Positions 1-12,500 of a stretch of DNA of 64,000 bases are shown piece by piece. How positions within the stretch are numbered: the stretch's first letter is position 1; each line of letters opens with the position of its first letter. A program made the position numbers and the translations under genes. Origin of the DNA: Lutraria lutraria (taxonomy: Eukaryota; Mollusca; Bivalvia; Venerida; Mactridae); NCBI GenBank assembly GCA_964023205.1, contig OZ026843.1, positions 10,521,093 through 10,585,092 of the forward strand, written 5' to 3'. The notes beneath the pieces are model-generated. The model was not told the origin of the DNA. It did no database searches and saw nothing but the letters and a program-made list of their open reading frames with translations.

Positions 1-703
1 GTTATTCATTTTATCGAGCTTGGGGGTAATATTATGGTCTTACTCCATTTCAACTCTTTTCGTACAACAATATTGAACAATGTATTAAATATATGACCGA
101 GTGCTATGCAATAAAGTCAGTCAGAAAATAAGAAAGTCAAAGAGGGTAAGAAATGAAATCCTTATACCTTCACGACTCTCAGTATGATCGCACGTACGAA
201 ATCAAAGTACTGAACGTACTCATGGAAACTGTACTTACATAGATTTGCACGGCAACATGGAATGGGAATTATGTTAACAATTGCATGACTGATGTAGAAA
301 AAGGTAATATTTTAGTTCGCTTCAAAATGCATGCGCACCGAGTGAGTGACCGTATGGTAAACTATGGTTCAGTTTTCAAACAGTCACTTTATGTGATACT
401 GACAGAATAGTAAACACATAGAGATTCGATTTTAAAACAGAGATGTTTAATTAATGAAATGTGTAAGTATTTCTCATTTAATTTATAAATGGTTTCAGTC
501 AGCGGTTCAACTAGATTACAGTATTCTATAATCTGCTGGGGATCAGCTCTGGCTGTATTGACTTTAGTAAAACATTTTGTGTAGGTGGATATTACGTGAT
601 TTGCAGGTAATAAGTTAAATATTTATCTGTTTTGTGTCTCATCTATTCCAATCGGTTTGATCAACTAAATAATTCAGCAAATTGCTTTACTGTTGATCTG
701 ATT

Positions 704-884
704 TACAGCCAAACCTGTGAACAAAGGCCAGCCTTGGGAAATACATAATGTGGTCTTTCTTTACAAATGGTTTTTATTCGGAGGTCATTTTGTTCTAAAT
801 AATCAATGACGGTCTTTTAAGAATGGCTTTAAGCCACAGGGTGGCCTTTATTCAAAGGTGGCCGCTATCACAGTATTGACTGTA
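704..884. mobile_element. MITE family A, copy 1
   Basis: The copy is about 180 bp with inverted ends: TACAGCCAAACCTGTG on the left and CACAGTATTGACTGTA on the right. Inside are repeated words of the type AAAGGCCA and TGGCCTTTATTC. Related copies lie at 3171, 25269, 55691 and 63464. There is no coding capacity, so it would be a non-autonomous DNA element mobilised in trans (inference). Confidence 0.7.
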
Positions 885-990
885 ATGCATTAAGTTTGTT
901 TTGATATTTGATAAAATTTCACCAAATTTGTTGAAGTAGTAAAAGCTTTCTCTCCCACATATGATGTAGTAAAAGCGAGCGAACGATCGG

Positions 991-1022
991 ATGAACGAAC
1001 GAACGGACGGACGGACGGACGG
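991..1022. repeat. Short ACGA/ACGG tandem repeat
   Basis: A run of GAAC/GGAC tetranucleotides, ending in five or six ACGG copies. It is a simple microsatellite with no evident function. Confidence 0.8.
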
Positions 1023-1210
1023 ACAACTATGATATCGTAATGTACCAAACATTCACTAGTACAGACAAACTTCCAGATGTCACGGAGCAAGCTGACCAGG
1101 TCGGTGGTTCCACCCAGATGTCTGTTGTCTTCATCAAAAGTTAAAACTGAAAAAAGTCGCCAATCAATCCTGGTCTTTGTTGCGATGTTTAATTTTCGTG
1201 AAAAGAAAAT

Positions 1211-1391
1211 ACAGTACAACCTCTCCAGGTCGGCCTCTTTCTTGAGCAACAACATCTCTGTAACAATAACATGAATTTTTACCATGCACGATTTAAATAT
1301 TATTTTAACCTCTCTAGAGCAACAATCTCTCAACAGCAGCAACATAATTTTGCTATTCCCAAAGGATGTTGCTGTGGAGAGGATGCACTGT
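1211..1391. mobile_element. MITE family B, copy 1
   Basis: Starts ACAGTACAACCTCTCC and ends GAGAGGATGCACTGTA, which are imperfect inverted termini. The interior has the family words AGCAACAA and CTCTCTAGAGCAACAA. Sister copies are at 10887, 21861, 37263 and 62698. Confidence 0.7.
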
Positions 1392-2581
1392 ATAAGTGTC
1401 ATGTCGTCATGGCGTTAAGGCTGTTTGACCCTATGTTTTAATTTCAAATTAGATTTATTAATTTTGGTTTTCAGATTGCTATCAGTTACTAAAAACTGCT
1501 TTTTAAGAAGAAATGATGCTGACAACGAATCATAGTGAACGTATTTTTATTATCACAGTAACATTAATGTGTGTATCATAGAGCGGTTGATTTTTTATTA
1601 TTATTGATGTTTTTACTATTGATTATAATTATACATGTATTAAAGACGTTTTCGGTAGTTCGCTACATTTTTCACATAGACATATAAGAAAAAATAAAAC
1701 TGATCAATGATTTTTTTTAAACTTTGCATAATCGTAGCATATGATAAGAGAGACATTTTAAGCGACTGATCTCGTTTTTTAGTTATCTGCCCTTGAATTA
1801 GAATTTCTGCTTATTTAGGTCATTTCAAGGGCAGTCAAAATGATACTGTAATGATTTCTATAACACACTGTATCTTGTTTGACCAGACGGTGCCCACAAC
1901 ATGGGGCCATCAGTTCAATAAAAACAGCAGAGATTTCCAGGGTTAAAGGTATCCTGGGCTGATGGGTAGAGATGTGACGTTGTGAAACTTTCACTGAATT
2001 AAAGAATTAGTATCTCACTTCTCGTCTGATTACCAAATCTCGCGTGATGTAAGGTGCTTGCTCTCAATGTCAACCTAATTAACTTGATTTTGTTGACATA
2101 CAGTCTCCCCTGCCCAATATGTAACAATTCCTTGGAACTATATCAGATAGTTCAAATATAAAGAGATGATTCGTTAAGTGTTTACCTGGGCTTTGTTACT
2201 GATTATTCCAAAGTAAAGTTACAGGGATTTTATTACTGGTTATTTCATTGCAAAGTTACGGGAGTTTTGTTACTGATTATTTCATTGTAAAATACAGGGA
2301 TTTTGTATACTGTTATTTTATTATAATGCTGTTGTGATATTTTTTTATTACATTGTATTTGTTTTGTTTAATATGATATGTATGCATTCATCGAAGTTTC
2401 TAACATCGGCCAACTTCCGTGTTTAGTTTTTCTCAAAATTAGAAGTATTACAGTTATTTACACAGACATGTTATCTTTGTGAAAATTTTCCAAAGAATAT
2501 GACTCCTCGACATTTTGGGAAATGAAAAGAAAACACAGTCGCTATAGTAACGTCACTACGCACTATCCGGTCAACGACGTT

Positions 2582-2597
2582 TTGACGTCGACGTCAA
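2582..2597. promoter_or_regulatory. 16-bp CRE-like palindrome
   Basis: TTGACGTCGACGTCAA is a perfect 16-bp palindrome made of two overlapping TGACGTC half-sites, as bound by CREB/ATF-type bZIP factors in animals. It sits in a locally CpG-rich patch (about 2530-2660) in very AT-rich DNA. Just downstream on the plus strand an ATG at about 2648 opens a seven-codon frame ending at a GTATGT donor-like site. I could not find a following coding exon, so promoter function is inference. Confidence 0.35.
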
Positions 2598-3170
2598 CAA
2601 AATATACTTTAGGCATCGAGCAGGAAAGGGAAGAGAATCAGTTAAATGGAATACCTCGCGATAAGTGTATGTTCATATCATGTAATTTTTTTTCTTAACA
2701 CATGTGATATATTTGTTCATTATTATTCGATATTTTATTCCTAATTGTCCACTGAACCAACTGATACGCCATTGAAAGTGAATGAAATTAGTACACGATG
2801 TTATTACTATTAAGTATTTTGCAATGTGTACATTTTATATCTTAAAACTTTGTTAAACAAATCCGTCCACAATTACGTATCAGAATCACAGAATCATGGT
2901 ACATTTATAAGGTTAAAAAATGTTTGTGTCTGGTTACATGCTTATTAAAACAGATAGGTAGGTTTCGGAACGAAATAAAAAGTGTAGGGTCGTCGGGAAA
3001 AATCAGGTTAGATCTAGTAACAAGAAACAAACAATTTTTTACGCCTAAAACGTTTTAACTTCTGTTGTTGTTGTTGTTAACTTTGTTTCTTCAAATTTTA
3101 ATAAACTCGTTATCATTGAACTATTGGTGTTTCTTATTTCAGTTGACATATAAGTCATTACTCTGAATAC

Positions 3171-3329
3171 AAATACAGCCAAACATGTGAACAAAGGTCA
3201 CCCTTGGGAAAGACAAAATATGACCTTAATTGACAGGCGGAGGTCATTTTTTGTTCTATCTAATCAAAGACGATTTAAAGGTTGGCCTTTATTCACATGG
3301 AGCCGACCGCTAACACAGGGCTGACTGTA
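3171..3329. mobile_element. MITE family A, copy 2
   Basis: Begins TACAGCCAAACATGTG and ends ACACAGGGCTGACTGTA. It shares the AAAGGTCACCCTTGGGAAA and GGCCTTTATTCA words of the copy at 704. No coding capacity. Confidence 0.7.
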
Positions 3330-4597
3330 TATTAAGCTGTCAGTCAACTTTGTACTCTAGTATTGATTTGGTTAAAAATAACCTGCCTGGAATTGCATCG
3401 CATGCGTTATAACTGTCGCTTGATCACTGGGTTTTTTGTTTAATATATTATACAATATTGATAGAATGGTAGATTTGTGTATATTTTGTACACTCTAAAC
3501 CGTGATGTTAATTGTATTGATTTCAAATTAAGATAAAAGTTGATACGTAGTAAGTGGTGTTATTTCAAAATGTTCATCTAAATTTCCAGTGAACTAAATT
3601 ATTCTGTTATTAGCGGTATGACAGTTAACTAAACAGTTATTAGTAACTAGTAGTTACGTAAAATAATAAGGTAATTCCTGTGTGCAGTGTACAATGTAAT
3701 AGAAATATTATCGCGCTGTTTTGAGCTGCACCAGATTTCTAATACCACAGTTGTCAATAAACAATGAACCATATGTCATAGACTACATGTACATTTCGCA
3801 CTTGCATATAAACGTATGTGACTGAATCAATATTCAAGTGTCATTTTCACACAGGAGTTTCTTGATAAGCCATTAGTCTATGACGCAGTAACATCAGCTG
3901 AGGTTAGTTAATAATCAATATCCTGAAAAATGTAAATAAATATAAACATGTACTTATAAATCCGTTGCTGTAACCCCATTACAGTCAGATTGACCTAAAA
4001 AAACACCAGTCAGGAAAAGTAGTACTAATCTGACTTAGGTGTTTACTGTCATTCAAAGACGTCATTAAAAAACTAAATATAAAATGTATGCCAATTAGAT
4101 TCAGACTTGATTGTAGAATATGTCATATACGTGTGTAAACTGTATGTATTCTATATCAGGACACAAATAGGGAGACCTGCACCGGGCAGCCGGGTCCACA
4201 AAGGGTACCAGCACCGGGACATGATAAAAACTGTTTTCTACCGGAAATATGACATACATTAAATCGTCCGTCTGTCCGTTAGTTTGTTTGTTCATTCAGC
4301 CTTATATGATGTTTACTCACAATGTATGACTATAAACATAACGTGACCATACACAAGAGATAAAAAACTACAATAAATGTAAAGCAATGTTTTTATTTCT
4401 ACATAATGAATTGACATATCAACAATAAATAACAAAGTACATTAATCCTAAGTATATATACATTAAGTAACTATCATACGATACAAACAAACAGTTCATT
4501 CAAACCTGTTTAAAAAGGTCACTAAAATGAGACATTATAAGACCTCTAAACAAAGTTGGGCTGAATTTACAGGCTATTTTATCTGTAATATAAATTC

Positions 4598-5127
4598 GTA
4601 CTAACAAGGACTTATAATCATACATGGATTCGCAACTTCCGTATTAACAGTTTAAAGTAATCAAATCCCGGGATAATAAGACGTGAATCAACGGGAATAC
4701 AAGCTATTGTTTACAAAAGTGAAAATACGAAAATATCCGTGATAATCCGAATGATAATAACAGCGAAAATATCCGTGGTATTCCGAATGTTTAATCTCGG
4801 AGACGAAAGGATTATATAGATGTCCGCCATCTTGGAATTTAAAATGTTCGACTGATGCCTTTTTCAATGCTTATACTTAGACTTTGTGGATTATAAATGT
4901 ATCTCAATATCTTTAAGGAATTTGTTGCATCCTTTACCAATTTCCCGTGCCCAATTGCCAGAGTTTTTTTAGTATAATCAAATTTGTAAACACCAAGTAT
5001 TACAGCTGTCGGACATTGCCGAGTATATAGCAATGCATTGTGGGATCGCCGAACGATATCGTTTGAGCTATTTTTAGCAGTTGCGAATCCATGTATGTAT
5101 ATAAGTCCTTGAGTCCTTGGTACTAAC
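4598..5127. mobile_element. 530-bp inverted-repeat element (MITE-like)
   Basis: The left arm at about 4598-4637 (with GGACTTATAATCATACATGG and ATTCGCAACT) matches in inverse the right arm at about 5079-5127 (AGTTGCGAAT, CCATGTATGTATATAAGTCC). The interior is non-coding and has a local duplication of an ATATCCGTG...ATTCCGAATG phrase near 4735 and 4770. It looks like a non-autonomous TIR transposon. I saw no second copy in this window. Confidence 0.6.
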
Positions 5128-6416
5128 ATATCACGATTATTCAGATAGTGGCCTTTATACAAAGGTGGTAGTTAACTCAGATAGGGTCGTACAAGAGAAC
5201 ATGTCAGTTTAGTCGACATAACTGACACAAATACGTAACGATCTGCTAACACATGTGATAATTCATATATTTCATATCATACTTTCTATTATTGGGGGTA
5301 TTTTCGTCTACAAGAGAATCTATCATCACAAAGTTTACACCTTCATATTAAGCGTCACAAATACAAACTTGATTGAAAGAAGGCGGTCGTGCTTCTTTGA
5401 AACTCTAGTTATCAAATTGTTCCGCTGTAGATACATAAATACGAAAATGTAGCAAATCTGAGAATAATATACAGATGTGAAGAACATTATCAAAATCTAG
5501 ATCCATTGGCAAAGCGGAAAATGAAGCACTCTGTCATCTAAGTACATGTATTTCATAACCGAATAATTATTTCATAATAACCAATGTATTACTGATTTAA
5601 TTTAATTGAATCTAAAATAATAATTAAAAGTATAATTTACAATCACATGTATAACAATCAATTTTGACACAAACGAAATCGAGACAGACAATGGCGAACA
5701 ATCATCAAAGGGAAGCAACTCAAGTCGTTTTTGGTAAAAGCTAGTTCATTTCACTACGTAATAGATCTGTTATTCAGGAGTTGATACGGGGTTGTGAATG
5801 GATTACCTCCCGTGAATACAAACTTCAGTTGACAACATTATAAAACAACTATTTAAATAAATGAAAATAATCAAAACTCAAGTACCACGTATACTCAGAC
5901 TTTTTGTTAGCGATAGCTTTGTCAAAAACACCTTCATAAAACCAGTACTCCAAGCAGTTATAGTAATTAATAGACTTAGCAATATCACAATTTCCATCCG
6001 TGCTATTTCATATAACTCTTTGTTGACCTTAAATTCTGCTGAAATCCGTCCTACATTTTGCACTCTTGTGGACCGAATCTTCCTTCCAGAGGGAGCTTAA
6101 ACTATATTTTTGTTTAAAATGACTACAGTAAATATTGACGAAATGAAAGATGTAAACATTTCCAACATTTACATCAACAACAGTCAAACGTGTTAGGACA
6201 ACGTAGCAAGTCGAAAGCAGCTGTCAGATTGACAAAAAGCATGAAAAATAGAATTATTTAATGTACACGTAATACCGAGTTACTTTCGGAAAGTCTACGA
6301 TTTCACTTCCACCGAAACTTCCATTTTTGGGTCTGAATTAACAACCGGTTAAAATCCTTTTCTCACACCCAAATGATGTCTTCTATGTTTACTTAAATAA
6401 TGTTGTCATCGTGAAA

Positions 6417-6422
6417 TTTATT
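6417..6422 (-). terminator. Polyadenylation signal of gene 2
   Basis: AATAAA on the minus strand, about 12 nt after the TAA stop of the last exon. This is unusually close to the stop, so a later signal may be the one used. Confidence 0.5.
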
Positions 6423-6433
6423 TCAGTCGTCAG

Positions 6434-6595
6434 TTAATCATTGACATTTGCAGACGCATTCAAACGTCTACAGTACTCAGTTCCCCACTCTCTTAAAAGA
6501 CCCTCACAATAATTGAATGTCCGACCTAGTTTATTGTAAATGTGTTTCATTTCTTGATCACTGTAAAGATATTTGGCAATTTCTGAAGGCATTCC
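6434..6595 (-). CDS. Gene 2 exon 11 (terminal)
   Basis: The acceptor TTTTTGCTTGCAG opens a frame starting GMPSEIAKYLYSDQEM and ending RRLNASANVND before TAA. Phase 0 in. It encodes residues 419-471, with a Tyr/Cys-containing helical stretch. An AATAAA follows directly. Confidence 0.8.
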   Translation of the reverse strand, partial: GMPSEIAKYLYSDQEMKHIYNKLGRTFNYCEGLLREWGTEYCRRLNASANVND

Positions 6596-9500
6596 CTGCA
6601 AGCAAAAAGATTACCGAATATGACAATTCTTTTATTTGAAATTGGCCACCAGCCCATAACACTAATATAAACAAATAAATGTATGAAATAAATCGAAGGA
6701 ACTGACGGATACACGACCAGAGAAACAATGTGTTTGTTTTCAGAGGTTTTGACGACGTTTCTCAACGATGTCACAAGTTCGGTTACACAAGGCGGTCGGT
6801 TCAACTAACTAGCTTTCCTGGACTGGACGCTCGTATTCTAACCAGTACTATCTTATTGGAGTCGACATTTGGAGAAAAATTCACATTTTGTCAATTTTCC
6901 ATAGAAGGGTATGAGCCACTCCGACTTGGATTCGAACTCGGGTCGCCGAGTAACAATCGAGCACACTAACCACTGGACTACAGCCGCGACCGACGGAGAA
7001 AGAAACAACAAATACAACCACTTAATACGGATAGCTTATGGATAAATACCTACCATTATTCCTTGCTCGCGAGTGCTGGCTATGTTTCTCACCATATATA
7101 GGATCGTTGAAGCTACAACGCGCAAGTTACGCTCAGCTATTTCTGACAGAGGTTCCGAGGAAAGCCCATAGTCAACAGGTTTCAACAGTATCTGAAAACA
7201 GTGCATTCATCAGTACAGTCACTATGTTATGTCTGGATAGCTATTAGTTGTTTAAAAAAACATTCCCTGGACATTTAATGTTTGACAATTGTACGTTTGG
7301 TTAAACAAGTCATTTTATTCTTTTAAGTTTTAACCATTGCAATTCAACATTATATCGTGAATAAGGCAATGGTGACACAAGCATATAGGGTGGAGCTTTA
7401 TAAAATATGGATAACTTGTTTTTCACAATTAGTAATACTGTACGACAGAAAATGTGTTTCCAAGAACAGCTGGTTTTCGGCTAGCTTACAGTCTGTCTAT
7501 GAGGTAACCAGCCTCATGGTATTCGAATGCTTCGGTCTTTTCCGATGTTATAAATTCAAATGTATCATAAAATGGTCCATCCGAAACATGTCATAATAAA
7601 AGCAAGTAGTATAATAAAATACATGTATAGTATTACTTACTGTTGTGACCAAACTCCGTGAGACGAAAATTCCAACCATCAACAAAAATGCTTCCATTGA
7701 ACCAATGTTCACAGTGCGTCCATTCTCTGTGAACTCCATCCGATCCTTGATTCATACAAACAAAGTTCAGTTAGAATAAAATGACTTTTTAACAATGAAC
7801 ACTCCTTCAACTGTGGTACATAGTACTGTATTTATGTTACATGTACATCAAATGATTCATGATTACTTTGAAACGAACAAAAACAACAGTGTTTGCTTGT
7901 TCATCCTTTTACATCGTTCTTGGCACGACGTGAATCCCTACATACTTTGACTAGTCCACCCATATACTGCGAGTTTCTGTATACTTCAACACAAACTGTT
8001 TTCGTATTTAGTATGTTATATCCATGGTTTGAACTCATGACAAATATACAAGATTCCTTGTTTGCTAGTTTGTTTGGGTTTTAGGCCCCTTTTCAACAGT
8101 CATATACGAGGCAGACAGTTCACCTTACCATCGTTCCTGAGAAGAACCAGTGCTAGACTCCCATCCTCCGTAAGCAACTGTCTACTTCCTCAAATAAAGA
8201 GACATATTCGGTAGCAGGGCTCGAATCCATGACCCTCAATCAGCGAGAGGCTACAGTGATTTGGAGTCAGTGACCTTAACCACTCGACCACGGAGACGGG
8301 TCACAAAATTTCTTACGTATTAAGCGTGCAGATAGCAATGGATAATAGTGCATAGTAAAAGCATCAGGTTTGGATTTGTTATTCAATACATCCTTACATG
8401 GATTTCGTAGACTTACCTTTTCTACCTGCCAAAAGTAACCCTCTGGGAATCTTTTTCCATTACGTATAAGTTCAAACACTGCCGATTTTCTGTGTGTTCC
8501 TAATACACCTGTTCCTGGCTGGAAGGTGAAGAATAATATAGTCACATATTTCTCAAAAGAAAATCTAGAAATATATATCAAAACGAAAAACGTGTAACAT
8601 CTTATTTTTAGTTTATATTAATTCGGTCACACAAACATCTCCAACGCATTATATGTCTATTAGGATAAGACACGTGGATGGCCGCAACAACAATTCCTTA
8701 CGGCGGATTGGATCATTACATGGTGGCGAAAATAAAAACGAAGTTACGTACCATGATTTCAGTTATATGATAGATAACATTCTCCACGACATATTGTAAC
8801 TCTTGTATTAGAACACTTTCTTCCCTGGGATCTTTGCATCCTCCGTGTACTAACATAGCCATATCATAACAGTTGGGACCAATTATATCAGTTAATACAG
8901 GATATATATTGCCGTTTGGCTGAAAGAAAGACGGGAACTTAGGTAATAGTTTTAGATTCATATAAAATAAACCCAGCTCTGTATTAAAATCCCATTAGCT
9001 TTTTGTATTAAGATTAGAGTACACATGTGGGTGATATCAGTAAAATTGACTTTTGGTTGCAGTAAAACATTCCGGATTTCTTTGTTAATCACGAAGCAAA
9101 TATAGCAATGAAGCCCAGTCACGGTTTTTCAATGATATTGCAAAAATAAGAAAAAGCACATGACAACATTTTAACGAGATATGGCTTAAGAAAACCATTA
9201 TGTATATTGTATCTTATATTTTACTATAATTTTACCTATTGTTCTTTATCACTACAATAAAGAAAACTTATGGACCTTTAATTGTACTGAACAACGCAGA
9301 TTTAAGTACCCAAATAGCGTGTTTCCACGATGAACTCCAACAGCACTCCCGATTCAGTTTCGAAAGAGACTTTCATGTACGAATTTCAGAGTTCCGAAAA
9401 TCCTCAATACATGAACCTGTATACACGCACGAGTGGTGTCGTTATGGTGTTTGAAAGACATTCTAATTACATTATTGTGTTTACGATTTTTTTAATTAAT

Positions 9501-12500
9501 AGGACTCAGAAATATGAAGATAACGATTTACCTCAGAAATATGAAGTATAAAATAAATAAATAAAACGTCGTGCTATTCTCACTACACCGTTTGCAAATA
9601 AAACGACGTGCTATTCTTACGACACCGTTTACAAATAAAACGACGTGCTATTCTTACGACACCGTTTGTAAAAACAACGACGTGTTATTTTCACGACACC
9701 GCTTGTAAATATGATTATCCTGTAATTATAACTTACTGACACCAATTATTCCAGCATACTGAATTATTGCTAAATATGTTAATCTTTTTTCAGCATATTT
9801 CAAAGGTATACATATTTACTGGTCAGTCATGGACAGTGCATACCAAATGATTATATAGTACAACATGATCTTATAACATTTGGTTTAAAGTCAAACAGTA
9901 ACCCAAATAATAAATGACCAGTGTTTACTCATTAACAGGGACAACACTACAATTTCAAAGGCTAACACGCATTGTTTTGCGCGGAGCTTCCCAATTGCTG
10001 TCTCCGCAGCAACATTTGTACATTTTGTCAGTTTTGTATTTATGTTGAATCGTAATGTTTTGGTATTCTATGAAAGATTATTCGCTACCTGAATATCAAA
10101 TAATTTAAAAGCAATACTCTATAGGCCTTCTAGCACCGTGGCATATAACTCTGCAAATCCTCAATGCTAGACCTACGAGCATGTTTTAGTAAAGAATATT
10201 AACGTTGACTGTTATGTCACAAAACTTACATTTAAATAAATTCTGTGTAAAGCTGCAACAATTTCTTTAAGAATAATTCCAAACAAGAACATGCTGCTTG
10301 GTCTACTCTGGACATTCTGTGAAATAAAACAATATCCATAAATATATGTTGAAAAGTAATCCATTATTATCATTCGGAAAATATAAGTTTGTAAAATTAT
10401 ACAAATACTTCAAGTTTATTATAGACACTATTAGGCTGAAGCGCAAGAAGTTAGATATATGTTTTATTTTTGAAGTATACATTACATGTTATTCATTTTA
10501 TCACAGAAATTACCGAAATAAAATAAACGAAATATATTTACATTATATGTATCTTATTACACATATGTAATACTTACACATGACAACATTTAGAGTTAGT
10601 TTGTTAGCAATGTGTTAGTCAGTTCAAATCATATTTTGATTAACATGCCAAAACAACGTTTCCAGGGTGACCTTTAAAAGTCTTAAATTGAGTTTTTGCA
10701 CCACCCAATACATGTAATATAAAAATGTAAACAATGAAAAGTGTTGTAAATAAACTCTTGTGATTAGATAAAACTGTCAGTTCAAATGGTACGAGTATTT
10801 ATGTCTTTCATAAAAAATCAAAATCTATAGTCACCCTGGTGTATCTTAAAGTGAAATTATCATTTTGTAGTATACTACTCTACTATACTGTGCAACCTCT
10901 CCTAAGCAACACCCTTTCGGAGTAGCATAATTATGTCGTGTTGAGAAGTTGTTGCTCTAGAGGTTAAATTGATAGTTAAATCGGGAAGTGGAAAACATCA
11001 TGTGGTTGTTGAAAGGAGGTTGTTGCTCAAGAAAAGGTCGCTATAGAAAGGTTGCTACTTTACAAGAATCGTAATTCTTATTTATCTGCTACTGAAACTA
11101 CTAAAATGATGTTATTTGGTGCCCGTGGTTTGTAAGATCTTTATATTGTTAGAGACTTTAGAAGCGACTTTTACTGATGCTTGGGGAAATGGTAAGAAAA
11201 ACATCAGAATTAAATTATTTTACAAAAGGTGATGGAAAAAAGTGCTGGTCAGTCACACTATTATCAAAATTGTGCATGCTTGTGCACGTGCGGTATACCT
11301 TGGAGTGTAGACACTAGCACTCACTCATGAAAACACGATAAGTATGAAAGTACGAAGAATTTTCAGACATGATTGAAAATGCTACACGGACCTCAGAAAG
11401 TCGCTCAGGTTTATTGACTGAACTGTCTTCTCTACAACATACGATTTCAGTTAACGTAAAAAAAAACATCATCGTCAGCAACACTTTGGAGTTTTAAATT
11501 ATTGAATCGTTGGACAAACCAACTGATTAATGCGGTATAACGTCACATGATTATATTGGGTAGCATCAATACCAGTACATTGATGTAGATGATGATCGCG
11601 ATGTTGTTGGCAATACCGGGTGTTACTCGTATGATGTTGAAGTGAGAATAGCAGAAACAGAAGTAGTCACAATCACGAAAATAAGTAAGATTTACATTAC
11701 CAGTACATCGATGATGCAGAGGGTAGGGATAATGACACTGATGTTGATCGTGATATTATTGTCGAGACCGGGTGATAGGATGATGAAGTGAAAATACAAG
11801 AAACAGAATGGTCAAAATGTAATTTCTTAGTACAAGTAAACAGTGCTAGTAAAATAAGTTTTATGTAAACCTCTTGAGAAATTAAGGAAATTAGTAAAAA
11901 CTAAGGAAGACAATGGTGTTAGTGTGTTAGTATTGTTAGTAACCTTCTTGGCGTTTTCTTTAAGATGTGCAATGAAAAAAGCGGCTAATGCTACGTGACG
12001 AAACTTGTCCCGGGCCTCAGAACCTGAAAATAACAAAAACATTATTCTTTAACTCTAATAACAGACAAAGATGTTTACAAGTATTTAAAGCACATAATGA
12101 CATAAATATTTCTTCGTGTAGGCTATATCCTCCGTTTATCACTTGGGAACAATCGTGAATTTGTAAAGGGGGTGGTTAAGTATTACTTTTGTTTGTTCAT
12201 TTGGGGTTTACGCCCCTTTTCAACAGTCAGAGTTATATGAGGCGCACAGTTTACCTAAGCATCGTTCATGGGAAAAACCAGTACTAGACTCCCATACTCC
12301 ATAAGCAACCGCCTACTATTTAATCTAAGCAAAGAAAACATATAAAAAATAATATACTTACGAGGACCAGTGTGTGCTTTTTTCTTTACCGGTTTCTTTG
12401 CTGAAAAAAAGTGAATATCAGTATTAAAATCTAACTGAATGAAAAAAATGTAAATATCAGTATTAAAATCTTACTGAATGAAAAAAATGTAAATATCAGT

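Larger units (their letters stand above)
1..6416. other. Intergenic DNA downstream of gene 2
   Basis: I find no convincing coding exon on either strand in this stretch. The open frames present are short, have no splice-site support and show random composition. It holds two MITE family A copies, one MITE family B copy, a small ACGG tandem repeat, a CRE-like palindrome near 2.58 kb and a 530-bp inverted-repeat element, all listed separately. Confidence 0.6.

Noticed and set aside
6905..6993. A functional tRNA gene
   Set aside because: A and B boxes are present, but the acceptor and anticodon stems do not pair properly; a SINE-derived fragment is the better call.
9737..9758. 22-bp microexon between gene 2 exons 6 and 7 with a GTAAGT donor
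   Set aside because: It would shift the frame between two phase-0 exons, and its pyrimidine tract is poor.
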